Shown here one piece after another: positions 35,077 to 42,125 of a stretch of 64,000 nucleotides of DNA (the stretch's first letter is position 1; each line of letters opens with the position of its first letter). The translations under genes were made by a program, and so were the position numbers. Below the pieces are notes generated by a model. The model had not been told where the DNA came from. It was given only the letters and a program-made list of their open reading frames with translations, and searched no databases. Source of the DNA: Calothrix sp. NIES-4105 (GTDB taxonomy: Bacteria; Cyanobacteriota; Cyanobacteriia; Cyanobacteriales; Nostocaceae); assembly GCF_002368415.1 (NCBI RefSeq), contig NZ_AP018290.1, positions 5,841,614 through 5,905,613 on the forward strand, given 5' to 3'.

Positions 35077-35184
35077 GTGTCCACCTCGTCCGAAGCTACC
35101 GAAACCACTTCATCGAACACTGGATGTTTAAGGCTATAACTACGATTACTGGCACCACTTCCAAACCGGATGCTAGAACATCCA
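35077..35184 (-). pseudogene. 3' relic of the Gly/Ser-rich lipoprotein gene
   Basis: Aligns with the end of the lipoprotein gene at 62539-62856, in the same order (TGTCCACCTCGTCCGAAGCT, AACACTGG, CACTTCCAAACC). It lacks the 5' half and contains shifts. A weaker relic sits at about 19280-19316, in the same position relative to the ABC-3C leader, so it was part of the duplicated block. Confidence 0.65.
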
Positions 35185-35238
35185 TCATGCGATGTTACAT
35201 GTCTGATTTTAAGCACAAAACGCCTATTAGTACGAAAT

Positions 35239-35510
35239 AACTATACAATAAAGGTTAAATAAGCCTTGAGAGTGTTTGCATGAGTTCAACTTGAACAGAA
35301 AATAAGAGTAAATTATCGAATCTTGAAGTTTGGTAGCGTAGTTTTTTGAATTATGCGACTATAAACTATATGTTACCGTGATTCACGCTTAGGGATATGT
35401 TAAGCTAGCAAACTTGCTTTTGTGTGTTTTACAGTGCTTGAAGCAATGGTAGCAAGCGAAGGTTCGATTTTGACTCCCAGATGTTGTACGTATGTAAACA
35501 AAGTGCTTGG
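35239..35510 (+). repeat. Duplicated leader of the ABC-3C locus, copy B
   Basis: The counterpart of 19373-19645. The match ends at TGCTTGG, after which the sequence jumps into codon 4 of the middle component (CACGAACGTCCAGTTGAA). The four-base TTGG occurs at both original breakpoints (19642-19645 and 20884-20888 region), the signature of a microhomology deletion that removed the entire first component. Confidence 0.75.
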
Positions 35511-35590
35511 CACGAACGTCCAGTTGAATATGCCAACCTTTTTAATCCTGCTTTTTGCTCGATTTTGCTTCAAAATGCCATTTCAAGGTT
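35507..35590 (+). pseudogene. ABC-3C middle-component relic
   Basis: Encodes WHERPVEYANLFNPAF and CSILLQNAI, matching the start of the intact middle component at 20878, then diverges. The ATPase gene is absent at this locus. It lies between leader copy B and the intact hicBA pair. Confidence 0.75.
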
Positions 35591-35675
35591 TGTGCAATCG
35601 TTTAAGATGCCTGCACATACTTCATCGGCTGCTCCAAGCTATTTTAAGCTTTTATCAGGTTTAAAATCTATGCTG

Positions 35676-35894
35676 TTAAGCGGCTTTATTAACCATTGGT
35701 TCCGGAAGCGGTTCACCTGTTGCATTATAAGCCATAATTAAAGATTCCAAAGCTTCGATACCATTTGTAACAGCTTCTTCATAAGAATCACCGTGAGTCC
35801 GCCAACGTTGTCCGGGAAAATCTGGAAACCCTACTAAAAAACAGTTATCTTCTTCTGACCATTGAATAAGCATCTGATATTTAAATTTACTCAT
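35676..35894 (-). CDS. hicB: HicB-type antitoxin
   Basis: A 72-residue HicB: KYQMLIQWSEEDNCFLVGFP (the partial RNase H-like fold), GQRWRTHGDSYEEAVTNG and ALESLIMAYNATGEPLPEPM. HicB binds and neutralises HicA and usually represses the operon. It is short, with no extra C-terminal DNA-binding domain. The ATG lies inside the end of hicA (ATGAGTAA, 8-base overlap), so translation is coupled with toxin first. Damaged copies at 16729 and 23398 (hicA) show this is the only intact pair here. Confidence 0.9.
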   Translation of the reverse strand: MSKFKYQMLIQWSEEDNCFLVGFPDFPGQRWRTHGDSYEEAVTNGIEALESLIMAYNATGEPLPEPMVNKAA

Positions 35895-36114
35895 CTTCCT
35901 GCTGTTCTGACTGTTGTTTTTCCTCTACTTCTTTTATAGCTTGTTGCACATCTTTTTCTTGGTAAACTTTAGCGTCAGAAGCATCTTTACCTGAAACTGT
36001 AAGCTTTCCTGTATATAAAGGATGTATCCAGTTAGTATGGCTTCCTTTACCTGAGAGTTCAGTAAATCCTGATTGGCGTAGCATCTGTTTTAACTCCCTG
36101 ATTTTCTTGGGCAT
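35887..36114 (-). CDS. hicA: HicA-type toxin
   Basis: A 75-residue HicA: KKIRELKQMLRQSGFTEL, GKGSHTNWIHPLYTGKLTVS with the conserved catalytic-type histidine in GSHTNW, and KDVQQAIKEVEEKQQ at the end. HicA is a dsRBD-fold mRNA interferase. The C-terminal extension rich in Glu/Gln is slightly longer than usual. It is the first gene of the pair with hicB. Just upstream lies a WD40 relic on the opposite strand, so its promoter must be within about 70 bases. Confidence 0.9.
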   Translation of the reverse strand: MPKKIRELKQMLRQSGFTELSGKGSHTNWIHPLYTGKLTVSGKDASDAKVYQEKDVQQAIKEVEEKQQSEQQEDE

Positions 36115-36186
36115 TGTCAGGCATCGACTATCAACAACAAAATATTAACATAAGAAGAAAAACACGCTTGCCCAGATGATTATACT

Positions 36187-36393
36187 TTGGCTAGTGGTAG
36201 TTTTGACAACACCATTAAATTATGGGATATGACCAGTGGAAAATTGCTCTACACCCTGACAGGACATTCAAACACAGTTTCTTCCGTCGCTATTACTTGG
36301 GATGGCAAAACTGTACTAAGTGGTAGCTATGATAATACGATGAAATTGTGGGACATGACTAGCGGAAAATTGCTTTATACGTTTTGTAGTTAA
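36187..36393 (+). pseudogene. WD40 remnant with two blades
   Basis: LASGSFDNTIKLWDMTSGKL, LYTLTGHSNTVSSVAITWDG, then a second blade ending YTFCS and a stop. There is no start signal or upstream partner. Its second blade and 3' flank are duplicated at 34064-34198. It is the 3' end of a WD40 gene whose front has been lost. Confidence 0.7.
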
Positions 36394-36437
36394 TAAAGGG
36401 GACGGGATACCCTGCTTCCCCAAATATTGTAGAGCGG
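36307..36437 (+). repeat. Direct repeat, right copy (WD40 3' end plus flank)
   Basis: The partner of 34064-34198. This copy is continuous with a further upstream WD40 blade, so it is the more complete version and the left one is the derived duplicate. Confidence 0.8.
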
Positions 36438-36534
36438 TTAGCAGTAGACGGTGCCTATTAGTTATCGATATCTTTGACACAGGTAGGACTATCTGAGGAG
36501 ATGCGGTTAAAGCGACAACGGTTTTTTTAACTAC

Positions 36535-36651
36535 AGCGCGCCTTTTAGTCCTTCCGGTGAAATAATAGCCAGTGGCAGTTCGGACAAAATAGTGCGATTA
36601 TGAAGTACCAGTGGTGCTTGTTTAAATATCTTGCAAGGGCACAGTGCTGGA
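36535..36651 (+). pseudogene. Further WD40 blade relic with a nonsense codon
   Basis: Reads PFSPSGEIIASGSSDKIVRL, then TGA where tryptophan is expected, then STSGACLNILQGHSAG. It is one WD40 blade, isolated, and cannot be translated as a unit. It shows continued decay of WD40 genes just upstream of the sigma/caspase operon. Confidence 0.65.
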
Positions 36652-36709
36652 TATATATTTGTTTGTATTTAAAATAAATATCGTGTGGAAGCGGTTATTA
36701 GCTTCTTAA

Positions 36710-36725
36710 CAAAATATAATCAGGT
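36710..36725 (+). promoter_or_regulatory. Weak copy of the TCAGGT 16-mer upstream of the sigma-like gene
   Basis: CAAAATATAATCAGGT, followed by TTTTGC as in the copy at 59253. It matches about 12 of 16 positions of the motif found upstream of the AAA_35 genes and lies 155 bases before the start of the sigma/caspase operon. Chance similarity is possible in AT-rich DNA. Confidence 0.35.
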
Positions 36726-36879
36726 TTTGCGTAACATCTCGCTCATTCCGGAGAAAACAGAAACAAATACATTCTCGCATCTATGTACAAATGTAATATA
36801 AATTACAAGTATTCTTCAGTAGTTTTGTGTATAAAATGCTCTAAGATGTGTAAAGCATCCAGAAAATGGGAAAAGCAAG

Positions 36880-37863
36880 ATGAATATACAAGAATTAGAG
36901 AATCTTCTTAAGGATTATCAAAAATATTTGCCTGAAAGTGATGAAGGGAAGCAGAAAAAAAGCCAGTTAATTGGATATTTATCTTCATCTTATTGGTGGC
37001 ATTCACAATATATTACTAATCTTTTTCCTGTAAATGTTAAGCAAGTTAAAGAAGGCTTAATGCAAGAACTAGAAGATACGTTTAACAAGTTTACCAGCAA
37101 AAACTATAATTATCATAACATGGCAAAATTATTACTACAAGAAACTTTAGTTATCCATAAAAAATATCAAAAACAGCTAATTACAGATGATTTTATTAAT
37201 ACTTTGGCAGCACAAGTAAAAATAGCTCAACATACAAGGTATCAAAAAAATCAGATAGTACAGTGTTTGATTAAAGCTATAGATATAAAAAATGCTTATA
37301 AAAAACAAGGTCTGGGAGCAAAATTTAATTTATCTCCGCAAGACTATGAAGAAGCTTTTCAGGAAGCTAAAGGAGAGTCTATTCGTTATGTATTAGATAA
37401 TATTGATAAATATGACGAAGAAAGGGGGGATTTTATGGCTTTATTAAATTATTGGATTCCGATAAAATTTTTAGATGCAGCCGGAAAAATTTTAGGGCTT
37501 AAGAAGAGTCAAATGAATAAAGAAGATGAAATCAAAATTTCTTCGCAAGACCCAAATTCTAAATCAATGGTAAACCATCTTAACAAAAAAGCTGAAAATA
37601 TTTACAAAGAATTTGCTTGCAATCGTAATTCGGAAGAGATTAAAAACCTTATTCAAGAAGACCCAAATAACAAGCTGGGCAAATCAATTAGAAAAGACAG
37701 AACTGATATCACATTCAAGGACGTGTTAATAGCAATTAACTGGGAAGGACAAACATTTAAAGACCTTTCAAGGAAATGGGAAATACCATACACGACTATA
37801 AAAAGTTTTTATGAGCGAGAGTTTAAAGTAGTTGAAGCAGATTTAGCAGATTATTTACAATAA
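36880..37863 (+). CDS. Sigma-70-like factor heading the CHAT/caspase operon
   Basis: A 327-residue helical protein. The segment ESIRYVLDNIDKYDEERGDF with MALLNYWIPIKFLDAAG resembles sigma region 2 of divergent cyanobacterial sigma-like factors. The C-terminal AINWEGQTFKDLSRKWEIPY plus TTIKSFYERE reads as a region-4 helix-turn-helix. The N-terminal 170 residues are a helical extension. A dedicated sigma-like gene at the head of DUF1822-CHAT-CHASE2 cassettes is a recurring arrangement in cyanobacteria as I know it. It likely drives transcription of its own operon when activated, perhaps by a CHAT protease cutting a partner (inference). The next gene starts 19 bases on. Confidence 0.7.
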   Translation: MNIQELENLLKDYQKYLPESDEGKQKKSQLIGYLSSSYWWHSQYITNLFPVNVKQVKEGLMQELEDTFNKFTSKNYNYHNMAKLLLQETLVIHKKYQKQLITDDFINTLAAQVKIAQHTRYQKNQIVQCLIKAIDIKNAYKKQGLGAKFNLSPQDYEEAFQEAKGESIRYVLDNIDKYDEERGDFMALLNYWIPIKFLDAAGKILGLKKSQMNKEDEIKISSQDPNSKSMVNHLNKKAENIYKEFACNRNSEEIKNLIQEDPNNKLGKSIRKDRTDITFKDVLIAINWEGQTFKDLSRKWEIPYTTIKSFYEREFKVVEADLADYLQ

Positions 37864-37882
37864 TTAATTAGGAGTAGAAGCA

Positions 37883-38857
37883 ATGAATATTTGGGAAATA
37901 ACTGAAAATTTTATTTTTACTGTTAATTTAAAAGCTGCTCACCGAGAGATAGCCAAACAGTTGAGCCAACAAAAATTAACTTCGGCGAAAGCAAAACAAG
38001 ATTTCTACAATGTTTTAGCAATATGTGCCGTAAAGGATTATTTAGAAGTTTTAGGATATGAAGTTGATTGGAATAACAGTGATTTTAACAATTCTGCAAT
38101 ATCCACTTTTGCTGATGTTGCAGATTTAGAAGTTAAAAATTATGGTAAGTTAGAGTGTCGTGCCGTTTTTTCTAGTGATAATATTTATGTTCCAGAAGAT
38201 GCTTGGGCAAATCGTATTGGTTACGTATTTGTATATGTAGATGAATCGCATCAAGAAGCAAACATTCTTGGTTTTGTACCTTCAGTAGAAGAAATAGAGG
38301 GAGTTGTCTCTTTAAATAAATTGCGCTCTTTAGAAGATTTTCCTGAATATCTTAGCCAGAAAAAACATTATAAAATTGTTGAAAAAAGTTTTGGTGCAAT
38401 TAAAGAAGGCGCCGTAATACTAGGACAGTGGTTGAAAGAAGTTAAAGAAAGTATTGAACAAGAGTGGCAAAATGCAGAAGATTTATTAATGAGGCAACCG
38501 CAAAATCTCAGCTACATGACAAGGAATAACTCTGAAGCTATAAATAAGGCTAAGTTAATTGACTTGAAAATGAAATTAGCTAGTCAAGGGGTTATGTTAC
38601 TTATGACCGTTACATCACAGCCAAAAGAAAAATTAAAAATTCGCGCGCGCGTATGTCCAGTGCCAGGAGAAAAACACTTACCCGCAGGTCTTAAATTAGA
38701 AATACTTTCGCAATCAAAAGAACCTTTGAAAGAAGTTATATCTCAATCTAGAGACTATTTTATTCAATTGCCAGAGTTTACTGGCGAACCCGGAGATAAA
38801 TTTATGCTAAGAATAACTTTAGGTGATGCTAGTTTGACTGAAGAATTCATCGTTTAG
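37883..38857 (+). CDS. DUF1822 family protein
   Basis: A 324-residue protein with the DUF1822 features: KAKQDFYNVLAICAVKDYLE, LEVLGYEVDW, DVADLEVKNYGKLECRAVFS and ANRIGYVFVYVDESHQEANI, then LGFVPSVEEIEGVVSLNKLR. The C-terminal third is an all-beta domain (LLMTVTSQPKEKLKIRARV, KFMLRITLGDASLTEEFIV) resembling a DUF1822 tail. There is no signal peptide. A GGAG ribosome site precedes the ATG. DUF1822 genes almost always sit between a sigma-like gene and a CHASE2/CHAT gene, so it may act as an anti-sigma or adaptor; that is inference. Confidence 0.85.
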   Translation: MNIWEITENFIFTVNLKAAHREIAKQLSQQKLTSAKAKQDFYNVLAICAVKDYLEVLGYEVDWNNSDFNNSAISTFADVADLEVKNYGKLECRAVFSSDNIYVPEDAWANRIGYVFVYVDESHQEANILGFVPSVEEIEGVVSLNKLRSLEDFPEYLSQKKHYKIVEKSFGAIKEGAVILGQWLKEVKESIEQEWQNAEDLLMRQPQNLSYMTRNNSEAINKAKLIDLKMKLASQGVMLLMTVTSQPKEKLKIRARVCPVPGEKHLPAGLKLEILSQSKEPLKEVISQSRDYFIQLPEFTGEPGDKFMLRITLGDASLTEEFIV

Positions 38858-38879
38858 TTTTTAGGACTTTACAAGTAAT

Positions 38880-41228
38880 ATGAAGAAGGTTGTCTCTTTA
38901 CGGTTGGCAGAGGGAAGTGTAGAAAAAGGCTTTTCTAATATTGTAGTAAAGCTATATGAAGGAGAAAAGCTACTCGAAGAGGAGGTTGGTAGCTTACCTC
39001 CTAACCGCGAACTTGTAAATAGTTATCAAAGATGGCAATGGCTATATGAAGACTTTATTGCCCATAGAGGTAGTTTTTTAGATGAATTTGATGGCAAAAG
39101 TATTGATTCTTTACCTAGAGTACTAGAATTTGCTCAAGATAGCATAGAGCGGGGAAACCAAGAAAGTGCCACAGAACTAACTGCTTATTTAATTGAGATA
39201 CTTAATAAATGGCTGAGTTCGCTAGAGTTTCAAACGATAGACCAAGCTTTACGTACTAATATAAATACGAACGAAGAAGTTGTATTAATTATTCAAACTG
39301 ATGACGATATATTAAGAAAGTTACCCTGGCATGAATGGAACTTTTTCAATAAATATACAAAAGCAGAATTTGCTTTGAGCTTACCTAAATTTTCTTTAAA
39401 AGTAAAACAAAAGTCGTTAACTAGGAAAAAAGTAAGAGTTTTAGCGATTGTTGGAGATTGTACTAATATTAATCCTGAAGCAGATTTGAGTACTCTTAGA
39501 AATAATAAGGACGTAGAACTAGAAATTATTTTTCAACCTTCTCGTAAGCAAATTTGTGATTATCTTAGAGATAAGCGAGGATGGGATATTTTATTTTATG
39601 CTGGACATAGTAAGTCTCATGCTGAAAGAGGTTGGATTAGTATAAACGAGAAAACCAAGCTGGAAATATCCGAATTGAATTCAGCTTTAGCAGTGGCAAT
39701 AGAGAATAATTTGCAGCTGGCTATTTTTAATTCTTGTCAAGGTTTAGGATTAGTACCTCAACTAGAAGAGTTAGGAATTCCTCAAATTATTGTAATGCGA
39801 GAGCAAGTTCAAAATCAAGTAGCTCAAGATTTTTTAGCAGAGTTTATTAGTAGTTTTTCTAGTGGAAAATCATTTTATTGTGCTATGCGAGAAGCTAGAG
39901 GTAGACTCAAAGATATAGAAGATAAATATTACTGTGCAAGCTGGCTACCAGTAGTTTGTCAACATTGGTCTATTAAACCACCTACCTGGAAAGACTTATG
40001 TGACCCTCTATTATCATCTCCTTCAAACTTACTATTTTGTCAGGGAACAGTAATTTTATCTGGCTTTTTGGTGGCAATAGTAGTAATAGGGTTGCGGTCT
40101 TTTGGTATACTACAATCCTTAGAGCTTAAAGCTTTCGACTGGTTGATGAAAATGCGTCTAAATGAAGGAGTTGATTCTCGCTTATTAATAGTTGAAGCAA
40201 CAGAGAAGGACATTAATAGTTTGGGTTATCCCATAGCCGATGCTAAACTAGCTGAAGCTATTGAGCGAGTTAAACAGCATCAACCAAGTACAATCGGTTT
40301 ATTAATATTCCGTGACCGTCCGGTAGAACCAGGTCATCAAGAATTACTAAAAATTGTACAAAAAAATGACAGTTTAATTGCTTTATGTAGTATAAAATTG
40401 GCTGATGACCCTAATAAACCAGGCTTTTCACCACCACCTAAAGTCCCTGAAAACCGCTTAGGGTTTAGCAATATAGAGTTAGACACAGATGGAATTTTAC
40501 GGCGCCATCTAGTATTTATGAATCCTGATTTAAATAGTCCCTGCGCTACCCGTTTTTCCTTTAGCTTTCAATTAGCATCACATTACTTAAAGTCAAAAGG
40601 AATAAAACCGGAAGAAAGAGACAGCGATAGTATTAAAATTGGTGAGACTATAATTGAGCGTTTACACCCAGATAGCGGTGCATATCATCAATTAGATAAT
40701 CGTGGTTTTCAACTTTTACTTAATTACCGTGCTTCAGAGAATATTGCTCCGACCATCTCTTTTGCTGATGTACTCAAAAATAAGTTAAATCCTAAATTAG
40801 TTAAAGGACGTATTGTCATTATTGGCATAGTTGCACCTGTATCTAATCCTACAGATTATTTCTCGACTCCTTACAGTAAGGGTGTATTACCTCAGATGTC
40901 TGGAGTTAATATTCAAGTACACATGACCAGTCAAATTCTTAGTGCAGTTTTAGATAAAAGACCCTTATTATGGACTTGGCATAAAATAGGAGAAGGACTT
41001 TGGATTGTAATTTGGGCTTTTGCAGGAAGTGGAATTGTAATTACCTGCTCAAGCAAACGTAGTCATTATATATCTATATATACTAGTGTATCCATCTTTA
41101 TTTTATGTTTAACTTGCTTTGTCCTTTTACTTCAAGGCGGATGGATACCATTAATACCCCCTATAGTCTCTTTAGCTACCAGCACTATTAGCGGTTACTT
41201 TGTACTAAAACATTGGCGCCGCTCCTAA
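38880..41228 (+). CDS. Membrane CHAT protease with CHASE2 sensor domain
   Basis: A 782-residue protein. Residues about 1-170 form an N-terminal region, followed by a CHAT (caspase-like) domain with catalytic pair His243 (LFYAGHSKSH) and Cys286 (IFNSCQGLGL). A first membrane helix (LSGFLVAIVVIGL) at about 393-405 is followed by a periplasmic CHASE2 domain (LKAFDWLMKMRLNE, RLLIVEATEKDINSLGYPIA, IELDTDGILRRHLVF). Three more helices end the protein. The protease therefore faces the cytoplasm and the sensor the outside. CHASE2 binds an unknown extracellular stimulus, and activation of the CHAT protease could cut the sigma/DUF1822 partners or the downstream effectors (inference). Central gene of the six-gene cassette. 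Confidence 0.85.
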   Translation: MKKVVSLRLAEGSVEKGFSNIVVKLYEGEKLLEEEVGSLPPNRELVNSYQRWQWLYEDFIAHRGSFLDEFDGKSIDSLPRVLEFAQDSIERGNQESATELTAYLIEILNKWLSSLEFQTIDQALRTNINTNEEVVLIIQTDDDILRKLPWHEWNFFNKYTKAEFALSLPKFSLKVKQKSLTRKKVRVLAIVGDCTNINPEADLSTLRNNKDVELEIIFQPSRKQICDYLRDKRGWDILFYAGHSKSHAERGWISINEKTKLEISELNSALAVAIENNLQLAIFNSCQGLGLVPQLEELGIPQIIVMREQVQNQVAQDFLAEFISSFSSGKSFYCAMREARGRLKDIEDKYYCASWLPVVCQHWSIKPPTWKDLCDPLLSSPSNLLFCQGTVILSGFLVAIVVIGLRSFGILQSLELKAFDWLMKMRLNEGVDSRLLIVEATEKDINSLGYPIADAKLAEAIERVKQHQPSTIGLLIFRDRPVEPGHQELLKIVQKNDSLIALCSIKLADDPNKPGFSPPPKVPENRLGFSNIELDTDGILRRHLVFMNPDLNSPCATRFSFSFQLASHYLKSKGIKPEERDSDSIKIGETIIERLHPDSGAYHQLDNRGFQLLLNYRASENIAPTISFADVLKNKLNPKLVKGRIVIIGIVAPVSNPTDYFSTPYSKGVLPQMSGVNIQVHMTSQILSAVLDKRPLLWTWHKIGEGLWIVIWAFAGSGIVITCSSKRSHYISIYTSVSIFILCLTCFVLLLQGGWIPLIPPIVSLATSTISGYFVLKHWRRS

Positions 41229-41368
41229 ATCGCTTCTCTGTAATTAATATGCCTCCGTGGTAAAATAATAAAATAAAAAAATGTAATTAAAAATACTTGC
41301 ATAATTACTAACTGTAATGTAACATATATAACAAAGTGTAACTAAAGAAACCAGGTTTCTATGAAGCA

Positions 41369-42112
41369 ATGAAAAAAACAATTAATATTGTCTTTTTTTG
41401 GTTGACTTTAGTATTAAGCGGCGGTTACTCAGTAGCTGGTCAGAATATTTCAATTAAAGAACCACTTAAATTTAATCCTCCGAATAATGGCGCCCCAGGA
41501 GGTAATCGGTCAAGAACTTCTACAAATACAGGAAGTCGCGGTTGTCCTTCAACAAAAAAATCTCTCACTGCTTTAATGCCAAAAAATAATTGGGAAAATA
41601 CCCTAACTGAACATCCTACTTTTTGGTTTTATATCCCTTATGAACGGGGTCGTTTAACCCTGATACTTAAAGACCAAGAGACTGCTGCAACTGTAGCTCG
41701 CGCGAGTTATGAAATTAGTAAAGGTGCTGGTATTATGGGCTTCCCAATACCCAAAACGGCACTTGCATTAAAAGTAAAACATGCTTATCGCTGGCGAATT
41801 TACTTTAGTTGCGACCCAAATTCTCAAACGCCACCAACAGAAGTACAAGGAGTAGTACAAAGAGTTGCGGTAGATAAAGTTTTAAAAACAAAATTGGCAT
41901 CAGCTACGACTATTGAAGAGCGGATTATTTTATATGCAAACCAAGGCTTTTGGTATGAAACGATTACTGCATTAATAGAATCTCGTCGTTCTAGCCCACA
42001 AGATAAAGAATTACAAAAACAATGGTCAGATTTATTATCTGATTCCGATGTCGGGCTAGAAAATCTTATTCCTGAACCTTTAGTGCAATGTTGTAATCAT
42101 ATTGCTCAATAA
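41369..42112 (+). CDS. DUF928 family secreted protein
   Basis: A 247-residue protein with a signal peptide (VFFWLTLVLSGGYSVAGQ) and the DUF928 core: GAPGGNRSRTSTNTGSRGCP, LTALMPKNNWENTLTEHPTF, WFYIPYERGRLTLILKD and HAYRWRIYFSCD. DUF928 proteins are periplasmic and commonly encoded next to CHASE2 or CHAT genes in cyanobacteria. No enzymatic motif is seen. A 140-base gap separates it from the CHAT-CHASE2 gene, so an internal promoter is possible. It is followed, 13 bases past the stop, by the TPR-CHAT gene. Confidence 0.85.
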   Translation: MKKTINIVFFWLTLVLSGGYSVAGQNISIKEPLKFNPPNNGAPGGNRSRTSTNTGSRGCPSTKKSLTALMPKNNWENTLTEHPTFWFYIPYERGRLTLILKDQETAATVARASYEISKGAGIMGFPIPKTALALKVKHAYRWRIYFSCDPNSQTPPTEVQGVVQRVAVDKVLKTKLASATTIEERIILYANQGFWYETITALIESRRSSPQDKELQKQWSDLLSDSDVGLENLIPEPLVQCCNHIAQ

Positions 42113-42125
42113 ATACTACAAATCT

